Shown: in pieces, positions 25,721-32,979 of the stretch | Layout of the letters: each line of letters opens with the position of its first letter | Position numbering within the stretch: position 1 is the stretch's first letter | Assembly (NCBI RefSeq): GCF_017571495.1 | Contig: NZ_JAGETZ010000021.1 | Span: forward strand, 33,140-97,139 | DNA from: Hymenobacter negativus | GTDB taxonomy: Bacteria; Bacteroidota; Bacteroidia; Cytophagales; Hymenobacteraceae | DNA: 64,000 nt | Direction: 5' to 3' | The notes under the pieces: generated by a model | What the model was told of the DNA's origin: nothing | What the model saw: the letters and a program-made list of their open reading frames with translations, nothing else | The model's database searches: none | Position numbers and translations under genes: made by a program

Positions 25721-26615
25721 GCCAGTAAGCGTAGCGGCGCGTCGATTTCAGCCGCAGGTTACGGCCGTCCCAGGTGGTTTGGCGGAGTAGCACGTTGGGG
25801 TAGGATTTGGCAAACCAGTACACGTTTTCCTGGTCGGGAGCCAGGGTCACGGCTACGCGCCAGGCGGGCTCAGGCGTATCGGCAGCAGGGGCCTCGGTGG
25901 TTGTGAGGCGGGCCTGATAGTACGTGGGCGGCTTGGCCCGGTTGGTTTGCTGCAAGTCGAGTACTACCAGCTTAAAAGTGGGCAGCTGCTCAAATTTCAG
26001 CGCGCGCAGCGTGTAAGACAGGGCATCTTCCAGGAAGATGTCGCGGCGCAGGTCGCGGCTGTTGGTCCCCTCGCCATCCCAGTACGAGTGGTACCACATT
26101 TCGAAATTCACTCCATCGTCGATGATGGATTTGAACGTGTTGCCGCACCACTCCTGCGAAGAGCTGGTCATCTTGTACAAGGCCACCGGCTGGTCGCGCC
26201 GGAAAAACAGCGAGGTGAGGTAGTGGTAGGGATACTGGTCGGTGGTGATGCTGCAAAACTGGTTGATTTTCATCACGGGAAATAAATCTTTCCGCTTGTA
26301 ATCATCCGTCTTGACGTTGAATTCCTGGTTGAATTCCTCTTTCACCGTAATCTGAGTGTACTCAAACGTGCGCTTCTTTTTGTAAATCGTGCGTTCAGCA
26401 TCGTACACTGCCACTTCGGCCAATCCATCTTCCCAGTATTTGCTCATGGCCCAGGCCTGGTTGAATTGCGGCAGCACGGCTTGCAGCGCCTGCGCCGAAA
26501 CCGGCGCTTTGGCACCGGCTTTGGCTCCCGCCTTTGGGTCGTCCGGGTTGCCACAGCTCGCCACCAGCAGCCCCACCAGCAACGGCCACACCACCGCACG
26601 GATAGAATAGCGCAT
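25713..26615 (-). CDS. Lipoprotein of unknown function with SSQEWCGN motif
   Basis: A 300-residue predicted lipoprotein. The ATG at 26615 gives a short signal peptide ending in LLVASC, so the acylated cysteine is near residue 21. The mature domain shows YKKKRTFEYTQITVKEEF, DLFPVMKINQFCSITTDQYP, MTSSSQEWCGNTFKSI and FEMWYHSYWDGEG, giving the impression of a beta-rich envelope protein. No catalytic motif is recognised. It is the last gene of a minus-strand run (H-NOX, rhodanese, DUF2064, lipoprotein), 38 bases after the DUF2064 gene, and may share that transcript. Cell-envelope location. Confidence 0.7.
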   Translation of the reverse strand: MRYSIRAVVWPLLVGLLVASCGNPDDPKAGAKAGAKAPVSAQALQAVLPQFNQAWAMSKYWEDGLAEVAVYDAERTIYKKKRTFEYTQITVKEEFNQEFNVKTDDYKRKDLFPVMKINQFCSITTDQYPYHYLTSLFFRRDQPVALYKMTSSSQEWCGNTFKSIIDDGVNFEMWYHSYWDGEGTNSRDLRRDIFLEDALSYTLRALKFEQLPTFKLVVLDLQQTNRAKPPTYYQARLTTTEAPAADTPEPAWRVAVTLAPDQENVYWFAKSYPNVLLRQTTWDGRNLRLKSTRRYAYWPK

Positions 26616-26653
26616 AGAAGAGCGGAGGGTCATCGTAAATAAAGTCGGCATGC

Positions 26654-27358
26654 TTACTGGTTTACGGGTGCACCCGTCCCTTTGGACATATCTGGCTGTC
26701 CACTGGTGGTAGAAGTATCATCGGCACGCCACGCCGCCAGGTCATCGGCCGTATCCACGTCGCGCAATTCGGGCAGGAGGGCCACGCGCAACCCCAGGCG
26801 CCGGGCGTCAGCCAACGTGTCAGCCAGTACCGAATCAGTGCTCCAGGCTTTGTGGTAAAACAGCTCGGGCTGAGGCTGGCACAGGCCCAACAGGTAATAC
26901 CCACCATCGGTGGCTGGCCCCAGCACCACATCGTGAGTCGTGAGCAGGGCAAAAGCCTGAGCAAGGTGGGCCGCCCGCAGGCCGGGACAATCTGTGCCGA
27001 TGATGGCGACACGCTGGGCGCCTTCGGCAAAAGCCACCGCGAAGGCCGTTGCCATGCGCGTGCCCAGGTCGCCAGCCGGCTGGCAGCGAGCAGCCAGATT
27101 GGGCCAGTGCCACACTTCTGCGGCACTGGGGTGTGAGGCAGCCGTATCGGCCAGCCAGATGGTAGCAGGCACACCAGCCTCCTGAATGGCGGCGTGCGTG
27201 ATGGCCAATAACTCGTGGTAGATGGCCAGTGCGGCGGGCTCGCCCACTCCGGCTGCCAGTCGGCTTTTTACCCGCCCTAGAGCTGGCACCCGGGCAAATA
27301 CCAGCAAGTGATTTTCGGGCGGTTGAGGCCCGCTTATACTATTTTTTTCTTCACTCAT
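26654..27358 (-). CDS. DUF2064 / TIGR04282-type glycosyltransferase
   Basis: A 234-residue soluble protein of the GT-A-like DUF2064 family. LLVFARVPALGRVKSRLAAG is the nucleotide-sugar-binding loop, VAIIGTDCPGLRAAHLAQAF holds the acidic site, VVLGPATDGGYYLLGL the metal site, and LRDVDTADDLAAW closes the family. Relatives occur in arsenosugar clusters with ArsM and ArsS, but neither lies in this window, so the substrate is open. The ATG at 27358 lies inside the last codons of the rhodanese gene (overlap 27351-27358), suggesting coupled translation. Confidence 0.85.
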   Translation of the reverse strand: MSEEKNSISGPQPPENHLLVFARVPALGRVKSRLAAGVGEPAALAIYHELLAITHAAIQEAGVPATIWLADTAASHPSAAEVWHWPNLAARCQPAGDLGTRMATAFAVAFAEGAQRVAIIGTDCPGLRAAHLAQAFALLTTHDVVLGPATDGGYYLLGLCQPQPELFYHKAWSTDSVLADTLADARRLGLRVALLPELRDVDTADDLAAWRADDTSTTSGQPDMSKGTGAPVNQ

Positions 27359-27887
27359 ACACTTTGCGCCCACGCTTCAGCCATGGGCTCCACATGGCAG
27401 AATAAGGGTGTACATTGGTTGTCAGGCCGTTGGTATTATACACTGGATACCCCTCGTTTACCCACTCGAACAAACCGCCGTAAAGGTTGCGTACCTCCCG
27501 AAAACCCAATGTCTGCAGGTGCTCGCCCAGTCGCTCGCTGCGCACGCCTACGGAGCAGTACACCACCACCGGGCGGGTGCGTGGCACATCGGCAAACTGC
27601 TCGCGAGCCAGCGAATCATAGTTCACAAACTGCGCCCCCTGCAGGTGGCTCACCCGAAATTCGGCCGGCGTGCGAACATCCAGCAACAGCGGAGCCGTTG
27701 GCTGGGCCAGCTCCTGCACCAGGGCAGCGGGTGCCACCGTGGGCACGGTGCGGCGGTAAAGCGTGCGCAGCAGCTGCTTGTAAAGCATATCGGGGCGGGC
27801 AGTTTTATCGGTAGCTTCGGGCCCACAAGCACTGAGCAGTAGCATAATACTGCTGGCACTCACAATTACGGCACTTTTCAGGCCCAT
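27351..27887 (-). CDS. Rhodanese-domain lipoprotein
   Basis: A 178-residue protein with a lipobox ending LLSAC (cysteine about 21) and a single rhodanese domain. PLLLDVRTPAEFRVSHLQGA opens it and the active-site loop is VVVYCSVGVRSERLGEHL, with the catalytic cysteine present. Membrane-tethered, and so probably acting in the periplasm as a sulfurtransferase or cyanide-detoxifying enzyme. The terminal 25 residues (VHPYSAMWSPWLKRGRKVYE) are outside the fold. It follows the H-NOX gene by 24 bases and overlaps the DUF2064 gene, so they are likely one operon. Confidence 0.87.
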   Translation of the reverse strand: MGLKSAVIVSASSIMLLLSACGPEATDKTARPDMLYKQLLRTLYRRTVPTVAPAALVQELAQPTAPLLLDVRTPAEFRVSHLQGAQFVNYDSLAREQFADVPRTRPVVVYCSVGVRSERLGEHLQTLGFREVRNLYGGLFEWVNEGYPVYNTNGLTTNVHPYSAMWSPWLKRGRKVYE

Positions 27888-27911
27888 GGCGGCAAGCTAT
27901 TGGAAAAAGAA

Positions 27912-28451
27912 TCAGGTGCGGCGGACGTGGATGCGAACCCGCTCCCCGTTATCAGCGGTGGTGGGCAGCACGTCGATGCGCTCGGCCTCGTCGTAATAAG
28001 CCGCCAGCCCCCGCACAATGCCCACGGCCAGCCCACTCATGCGGCGCGGCGACACGTAATCAATCACCAGCTCATCCGGGCCAAGACGGCGGACATCGAG
28101 CACAGGCGGCGCGTTTTCGGCGTGCTCCTGGCGCACTTTTTTGTGCATGGTCAGCTCGGTGTGCTCCAGCATGTCGAGGGTCTTCCACTCCGGCCGGAGC
28201 AGCTTCTGGTACATGTACATAAGGTCGGGCACCAGGTATTCGCCAAATTTCTCGTGCAGCTCGCCGGCAGAAAGACCCGTCATCTCGGCGGCGTGCCCAA
28301 TGAGGGCATAGACATGCTCATCGGGGTACACCGTTTTGTGGTCAAACTCTACTTTTTCGAGTCCCGAAAGCTCCATCAGCTTTATCCAGGTGCTGTGGTC
28401 GTACTGTGTTTGCACGTAGCGCTTTAGCAACGTGAGAATAGTGCCGTGCAT
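27912..28451 (-). CDS. H-NOX haem nitric-oxide-binding protein
   Basis: A 179-residue stand-alone H-NOX. The ATG at 28451 (MHGTILTLLKRYVQ) is the canonical start; an upstream ATG at 28490 would add 13 residues. The proximal haem ligand is H103 in HTELTMHKKV. The haem-propionate motif YxSxR is intact at 132-136 (YVSPR), followed by MSGLAVGIVRGLA. The domain ends near residue 150 with a short RIHVRRT tail. It should bind NO (or CO) through haem in the cytoplasm and signal to a partner. No histidine kinase or cyclase is adjacent. It is the first gene of the rhodanese-DUF2064-lipoprotein run. The sigma/anti-sigma pair lies upstream. Confidence 0.9.
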   Translation of the reverse strand: MHGTILTLLKRYVQTQYDHSTWIKLMELSGLEKVEFDHKTVYPDEHVYALIGHAAEMTGLSAGELHEKFGEYLVPDLMYMYQKLLRPEWKTLDMLEHTELTMHKKVRQEHAENAPPVLDVRRLGPDELVIDYVSPRRMSGLAVGIVRGLAAYYDEAERIDVLPTTADNGERVRIHVRRT

Positions 28452-28481
28452 AGGTATATCTGATAGCAAGCAAGGTGGTAT

Positions 28482-28538
28482 AACAAGCAATTACCGCCTG
28501 CCAGCCGCGTGGCGACTAATAGGCGGTAATTGCTTGTT
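28482..28538. terminator. Strong hairpin between anti-sigma and H-NOX genes
   Basis: Perfect 18-base arms (28482-28499 and 28521-28538; AACAAGCAATTACCGCCT against its reverse complement) with a 21-base loop that itself has a GCCA/TGGC pair. It separates the sigma/anti-sigma operon from the H-NOX operon and probably terminates the former on the minus strand. Confidence 0.75.
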
Positions 28539-28593
28539 TTCCGAAAGGTAGCGCCGAAATAGAACCCGGTGAAGGCGCCAGCCTATTCAACTC

Positions 28594-29472
28594 TTAAATA
28601 TTGCCCACCACCGTCATGGTAGTTAGTGTTGGGTTGACGCTGCCGCCAGCGGGCTCCACCGTCATGGCGAAGGTTTGGGCACTGGCAATGTCCTTCATGT
28701 GCTGCAGGCCCTCGCCAGTGGCCGTGGCTACGGTAAGTACGCCGGCATCAATCGGTTTGCCTTTATCAAGGGCCCACAGCTGGTACTGCTTGCCGGCGGG
28801 CAGGGCGGGCAGGCTACGCACATCAACATACACCTTGTGGGTGGCGGCGTTGAACAGTACCCGGGCATGGGCCGATGGTGCGGCTTTGGTACCGGCCAGG
28901 GCCACGGCGTGGAACTCATCGTTGCGCAGCACCTGGTTTTCCTGGCGCAGGTCGTCCAGCTTCTTCTCTACTACCGTGGTGGTGGTGGCGAAGCGCGAAT
29001 TTTCGTTTTGCAGCGCCACTAGCTCGGAGCTAGCGCTTTTCCAGTTGGTATACAGCAAGGCATTACCCAACAGGCTCAGCAGCAAGGCCACGGACGCAGC
29101 AATGGCCCACGAGCGGCTGGCTGGTGCTTCGGCCGGTGCAGCATACATGGGTCGTACGCCAGCCTCGGGGGCGACAGGAGCTACCTGGGCGGCCACGGCA
29201 TCTACTTCGTTGCGCAGGCTGGTGTTGGCAGCCGGAGCGGCAATCTGGGCCAGGACGTTGGTTAGCACCCGCTCACTCATGCCGGCGGGTGGAGTAATGG
29301 CGTGGGCTTCAGCATAAAAACCCAAAGCAGCTTGTACCTGCGCCAACTCCTCCCGGATTTCGGGGTGGGCGGCGGCTTTCGCTTCCACTTCCGCCTGTTC
29401 GGCGGGGGAAAGCTCGCCAAGAGCGTACTGCTCCAGGATGCCCGATTCAAAATAATCTTGGAAATTTTCCAC
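28594..29472 (-). CDS. Anti-sigma factor (RskA-like)
   Basis: A 292-residue single-pass membrane protein that starts with GTG at 29472. The cytoplasmic N-terminus (YALGELSPAEQAEVEAKAAA) is the zinc-free anti-sigma domain. A membrane helix (IAASVALLLSLLGNALLYT, about 125-143) leads to a coiled coil (LVALQNENSRFATTTTVVEK region) and a periplasmic RskA-type domain (YVDVRSLPALPAGKQYQLWA). It should bind and silence the sigma factor encoded seven bases upstream until a signal triggers release. The signal is not visible. Confidence 0.88.
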   Translation of the reverse strand: MENFQDYFESGILEQYALGELSPAEQAEVEAKAAAHPEIREELAQVQAALGFYAEAHAITPPAGMSERVLTNVLAQIAAPAANTSLRNEVDAVAAQVAPVAPEAGVRPMYAAPAEAPASRSWAIAASVALLLSLLGNALLYTNWKSASSELVALQNENSRFATTTTVVEKKLDDLRQENQVLRNDEFHAVALAGTKAAPSAHARVLFNAATHKVYVDVRSLPALPAGKQYQLWALDKGKPIDAGVLTVATATGEGLQHMKDIASAQTFAMTVEPAGGSVNPTLTTMTVVGNI

Positions 29473-29479
29473 GTTCAGT

Positions 29480-30040
29480 TCAGCGTATAAGTTTGCTTAG
29501 GACTTTGATAGCCGTGCGGGCACGGGTCTTCACGGTCCCCAGGGGGATGTTGAGTTCCTCGGCGACTTCACTTTGCGTAAAGCCTTCGAAATAGAGAAGG
29601 TCGATAATCTGGCGCTGCTCAGGTACCAACTTCTTGGTGATTTCCTGCAGACCTATATGCTCAGGGCGGAAGCTAGTCGGAGCGGCTTGGCGCTGCGCCG
29701 TCAGACTATCGTCCAACCCCTGGGTGCGGCTACCTACGCGGTGCTGTCGCGAGCGGATTTTATCGATGCTCAGATTTCGGCAAATATTGAGTACCCAGGT
29801 AAATAGCCGGCCTTTGCTGGGGTCGTAGCTGGCGAAGGCGTGCCAGATTTTGACCAGGGCCTCCTGCAGCACGTCCTCCGATTCATCCTCGGCTTTCACG
29901 ATGCGGAAGATGACGCCGTAGAGCGCCGCAGAGTACCGTTCATAGAACAGCGTCATCGCCGACTCGTCGCGGGCCTGGAGGCGCCGGACGAGCTCCGCCT
30001 CAGCGGCGGGTGGCAGAGAAATGAGTGAAGTATCGGACAC
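29480..30040 (-). CDS. ECF-type sigma-70 factor
   Basis: A 186-residue sigma factor with regions 2 and 4. I prefer the GTG start at 30040 (VSDTSLISLPPAAEAEL) to the ATG at 30184, whose extra 48 residues are basic and unlike the family. Region 2 reads ALYGVIFRIVKAEDESEDVL and FASYDPSKGRLFTWVLNICR. Region 4 is IIDLLYFEGFTQSEVAEELN followed by IPLGTVKTRAR. It directs RNA polymerase to promoters of an unknown regulon, probably envelope stress, and usually its own operon. The anti-sigma gene starts seven bases downstream, so they are co-translated. Confidence 0.88.
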   Translation of the reverse strand: MSDTSLISLPPAAEAELVRRLQARDESAMTLFYERYSAALYGVIFRIVKAEDESEDVLQEALVKIWHAFASYDPSKGRLFTWVLNICRNLSIDKIRSRQHRVGSRTQGLDDSLTAQRQAAPTSFRPEHIGLQEITKKLVPEQRQIIDLLYFEGFTQSEVAEELNIPLGTVKTRARTAIKVLSKLIR

Positions 30041-30299
30041 GGGAGTGACTGAAAGTGAATAATGAAGCCGAAAACGACGCCATCCAAAGTGCACGAAAAT
30101 ACGCGCCGTCGCGGAACTTGGCCGTATACGGCGCAAGCCCGTCCATAGCCGGCCCCGGTCCATCGAAGCTGGACGGTTGGGCACCAGCGCCAGCCCGAGC
30201 AGAAACAGCCCGCTGGTTTTGGGGGAATGAGGGCTCCAAAAGCGGCTTTTACCCCCCTACAACCGTACCTTTCAGCCATCTTTCTTCCTTTTCTGAGCT
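30041..30299. promoter_or_regulatory. Divergent promoter region, sigma factor / aldehyde dehydrogenase
   Basis: About 260 bases between divergent genes, or 115 if the longer sigma ORF is used. TACCTTTC at 30266-30273 is one base off TAnnTTTG and lies 26 bases before the ATG at 30300, a possible -7 element for the dehydrogenase gene. No clear -33 was found. Confidence 0.35.
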
Positions 30300-31694
30300 A
30301 TGGCAATCGAATCAATTAATCCTCACACCGGGCGCACGCTGCGACGCTTCCCTGCCTTTGGCTGGCCCAAAACCGAAAAAATTCTTAACCAGGCACACAA
30401 GGCCGCACCGTCCTGGGCTGCTACCACATTTTTCCACCGCGCCGGCGTGCTGCGCCGCGCCGCGGCCCTACTGCGCGAGCGGCAGGACGAATTGGCCCGC
30501 CTCATGGCCCTGGAAATGGGCAAGCCCGTTGCCGATGGCCGCGCCGAAGCCCTGAAATGCGCCACCTGCTGCGACTTTTACGCCGAACGCGCTGAAAGCT
30601 TTCTGGCCGATGAGCTGATTGAAACCGATGCGGCGCGCAGCTTCATCAGCTACCAGCCGCTGGGCGTGGTGCTGGCCGTGATGCCTTGGAACTTCCCTTT
30701 CTGGCAGGTGGTGCGCTTTGCTGCGCCGGCCCTGATGGCTGGCAACGTGGGCCTGCTCAAGCATGCTTCCAACGTGCCGCAGTGTGCGCTGGCACTGGAA
30801 AAAATCTTTCACGACGCGGGCCTGCCGCCGGCCTGCTTTCGTACCCTGCTCATTGAGACGGACCTGGTCGAAAAGCTCATCGCCGACGACCGGCTGGCCG
30901 CCATCACCCTCACCGGCTCAGAAGGCGCGGGCGCGGCCGTGGCGGCTGCAGCCGGCCACCACATCAAGAAAACCGTGTTGGAGTTGGGCGGTTCCGACCC
31001 GTTCATCGTGCTGGCTGACGCCGACCTGGCCCTGGCTGCCAAAACCGCCGCTCAAAGCCGCATGATAAACGCGGGCCAGAGCTGCATCGCGGCCAAACGC
31101 TTTATTGTGGAGAAGGCCGTGGTCAAGGAATTCATCACGCACCTGAAAACCCACCTGTTGGCCTTCCGCCCCGGCGACCCGCTGGATGAGGCCACGCAAT
31201 ACGGCCCGCTGGCCCGGCCCGATTTGGCCGATGAGCTGACCGAGCAGGTGAAAGACTCGGTGGCTGAGGGCGCCAAAGTAGAGCTGCACGGCGGCCAGGC
31301 CAAGCCCGGCACCGCCCTGTTCCGCCCCATGATTCTATCCAATGTCAAACCCGGCCAGCGGGCTTACACCGAAGAATTCTTCGGCCCCGTAGCCCTGGTG
31401 CTCGAAGCAAAGAATGCCGACGATGCCGTGCGCCTGGCCAACGACTCCCGCTTCGGCCTCGGGGCGGCGGTGTGGACGGCAGACGCCAAGAAAGGGGAAG
31501 CCATGGCCCGGCAGATTGAGAGCGGCGCCGTATTTGTGAATGGCCTCGTAAAATCGATGCCCGAACTGCCTTTTGGCGGTGTAAAAAAGTCGGGCTACGG
31601 CCGCGAGCTTTCGTATCTGGGCATCCGTGAGTTTGTGAATCAGAAGTCCATTTGGGTCGGCAAAGAGGTTGCCCCCGTGGCCAAGACAGAGTAG
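30300..31694 (+). CDS. NAD(P)-dependent succinate-semialdehyde dehydrogenase-like ALDH
   Basis: A 464-residue soluble aldehyde dehydrogenase. The Rossmann segment is LGVVLAVMPWNFPFWQVVR, the cofactor loop LTGSEGAGAAVAAAAG, the general-base Glu lies in LELGGSDPF, and the catalytic Cys in INAGQSCIAAKRF. SMPELPFGGVKKSGYGRELS closes it. The length and motifs fit the Sad/GabD group (succinate semialdehyde to succinate), but related aldehydes are possible, so I leave the symbol blank. No GABA transaminase is adjacent. Monocistronic: the next gene is on the opposite strand. Confidence 0.88.
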   Translation: MAIESINPHTGRTLRRFPAFGWPKTEKILNQAHKAAPSWAATTFFHRAGVLRRAAALLRERQDELARLMALEMGKPVADGRAEALKCATCCDFYAERAESFLADELIETDAARSFISYQPLGVVLAVMPWNFPFWQVVRFAAPALMAGNVGLLKHASNVPQCALALEKIFHDAGLPPACFRTLLIETDLVEKLIADDRLAAITLTGSEGAGAAVAAAAGHHIKKTVLELGGSDPFIVLADADLALAAKTAAQSRMINAGQSCIAAKRFIVEKAVVKEFITHLKTHLLAFRPGDPLDEATQYGPLARPDLADELTEQVKDSVAEGAKVELHGGQAKPGTALFRPMILSNVKPGQRAYTEEFFGPVALVLEAKNADDAVRLANDSRFGLGAAVWTADAKKGEAMARQIESGAVFVNGLVKSMPELPFGGVKKSGYGRELSYLGIREFVNQKSIWVGKEVAPVAKTE

Positions 31695-31761
31695 TTGGCT
31701 GCTTGTAAAAATCCGTCATCCTGAGCAGTGCGAAGGATGATGGATTGAGGCGTTCAAACCC

Positions 31762-32526
31762 TCAGCAATAGCCCATCACGCGGTAGATAACGTAGCCGGC
31801 CATCTCGTGCAGCAGGATGCTCCAACGGTTCAGGGCGTCCACATCGGGCACCAGCCAGAAGCTGAGGCCGCCGTTGAGGCCGGTATTGCGAAAATCGGCG
31901 GGAAAGGCGGCGGGGTGCAGGCCGACCTTAGCAAAGCAAGCCAGCGCCCGCCGCTCGTGAAAAGCCGAGGTGACCAGCACCAGCGTCTTGATATCGGGAT
32001 GCTGAGCCAGCAGCGCTTTGGTGTAGAGCGCGTTTTCGCGGGTATTGCGGCTGCGCTCCTCCAGAAGCAAATCGCGCTGGGGCACGCCGGACAAGCGCAA
32101 CAGCGTGGCTAGCTCGGCGGCTTCGGTGACGGTGCGGGGGTCGGTCGAGCCGGTACCGCCCGAGATAATGATGCGCCGCACGCGCTTGGCCCGGTACAGC
32201 CACAGGGCGTTGGTAAAGCGGTCGGCCCCGTTGCTGAGGTACACCCGGTCGTGGGGCGCGTTGTCGGCCGTGATGCCGGTGAGCAGCACCGCCGCATTGG
32301 CGGGCGCTACGGTGGCCAGCGGCACGGCGGGCAGTTCCCAGGCCCGTAGCGCAAGGTTCACCAGGCCGTTGTTGCCGCCCAGGAACAGGACGATGGCGGC
32401 GGCCCACAGCCAGCGGCGACGCCAGCGCCCCAGGGGCCGGGCCACCAGGGCCGCGATGAGCAGCACCAGCAGCCAGGCACCCGGCGAAAACAGAACCAGC
32501 AGGAGTTTAGAAAGCAGAAAAAACAT
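31762..32526 (-). CDS. YdcF/ElyC (DUF218) membrane protein
   Basis: A 254-residue protein. The ATG at 32526 is used; the TTG two codons upstream is less likely. Two N-terminal hydrophobic helices (SKLLLVLFSPGAWLLVLLIA and a second with WLWAAAIVLFLGG) anchor it, and the following domain has AVLLTGITADNAP, RRIIISGGTGSTDPRTVTEA and LLLEERSRNTRENALYTK, the DUF218 core. Relatives (ElyC, SanA) act in envelope polysaccharide/peptidoglycan homeostasis in enterobacteria. The specific role here is unknown. It follows the thioredoxin gene on the same strand after a 39-base gap, so they may be cotranscribed. Confidence 0.85.
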   Translation of the reverse strand: MFFLLSKLLLVLFSPGAWLLVLLIAALVARPLGRWRRRWLWAAAIVLFLGGNNGLVNLALRAWELPAVPLATVAPANAAVLLTGITADNAPHDRVYLSNGADRFTNALWLYRAKRVRRIIISGGTGSTDPRTVTEAAELATLLRLSGVPQRDLLLEERSRNTRENALYTKALLAQHPDIKTLVLVTSAFHERRALACFAKVGLHPAAFPADFRNTGLNGGLSFWLVPDVDALNRWSILLHEMAGYVIYRVMGYC

Positions 32527-32565
32527 GCTCAAAAGTAGCAGCGCGATTTCGGGCAGCCGCCGGCT

Positions 32566-32922
32566 CTATTCGGTGTGGGGCATGAAGACCCGCAGGCGGT
32601 CGAGTTGGGCGCGCACTTCGGCTTCCGTGGTTAGGTTGTCGCACTCCAGCATGCGGCCCTGGCAGTAGCTCACAAAAAAGGGGGCTACTTTCTGCTGCAT
32701 CATCTTTCGGGCTACCGGATTTTCATCGGAATTGAGGCGCAGAAACAGGATGCTTTCGTTGCCGGGCTCGTCCACAAATTTGGCGAATGGTGGGGCCAGC
32801 GCCTGGCAGATGACGCAGTTTTCCGACGTGAACTTGGCAAATACTTTCATGTGCTCGTGGGTGAGGCGGCGAAGGTGTTCGTCGTCGGTATCCAGCACGT
32901 GCTTGCGTTCTTCTTCGGTCAT
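32566..32922 (-). CDS. Thioredoxin-like protein with CVIC site
   Basis: A 118-residue cytoplasmic protein with a thioredoxin fold: FAKFTSENCVICQALAPPFA gives the active-site C36-x-x-C39 (CVIC rather than the usual CGPC), with ILFLRLNSDENPVARKMM and QKVAPFFVSYCQG following, the latter containing the cis-Pro. The altered motif should shift its redox potential from that of classical thioredoxin. There is no signal peptide. Its ATG lies just past a terminator hairpin that ends the DUF885 transcript. Confidence 0.82.
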   Translation of the reverse strand: MTEEERKHVLDTDDEHLRRLTHEHMKVFAKFTSENCVICQALAPPFAKFVDEPGNESILFLRLNSDENPVARKMMQQKVAPFFVSYCQGRMLECDNLTTEAEVRAQLDRLRVFMPHTE

Positions 32923-32926
32923 ACAA

Positions 32927-32961
32927 AAACAGGATTGAGCTCTTTAAACTCAATCCTGTTT
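32927..32961 (-). terminator. Intrinsic terminator after the DUF885 gene
   Basis: A 13-base perfect stem (32927-32939 with 32949-32961) and a 9-base loop, with a run of T on the minus strand just beyond the left arm (TTTTTGT). It sits 18 bases past the DUF885 stop and five bases before the thioredoxin start. Confidence 0.8.
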
Positions 32962-32979
32962 CCTGGGGTTGCTCGACGG

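Noticed and set aside
26654..27358. Arsenosugar biosynthesis cluster
   Set aside because: Only the DUF2064 family member is present; ArsM and ArsS are not in the window.
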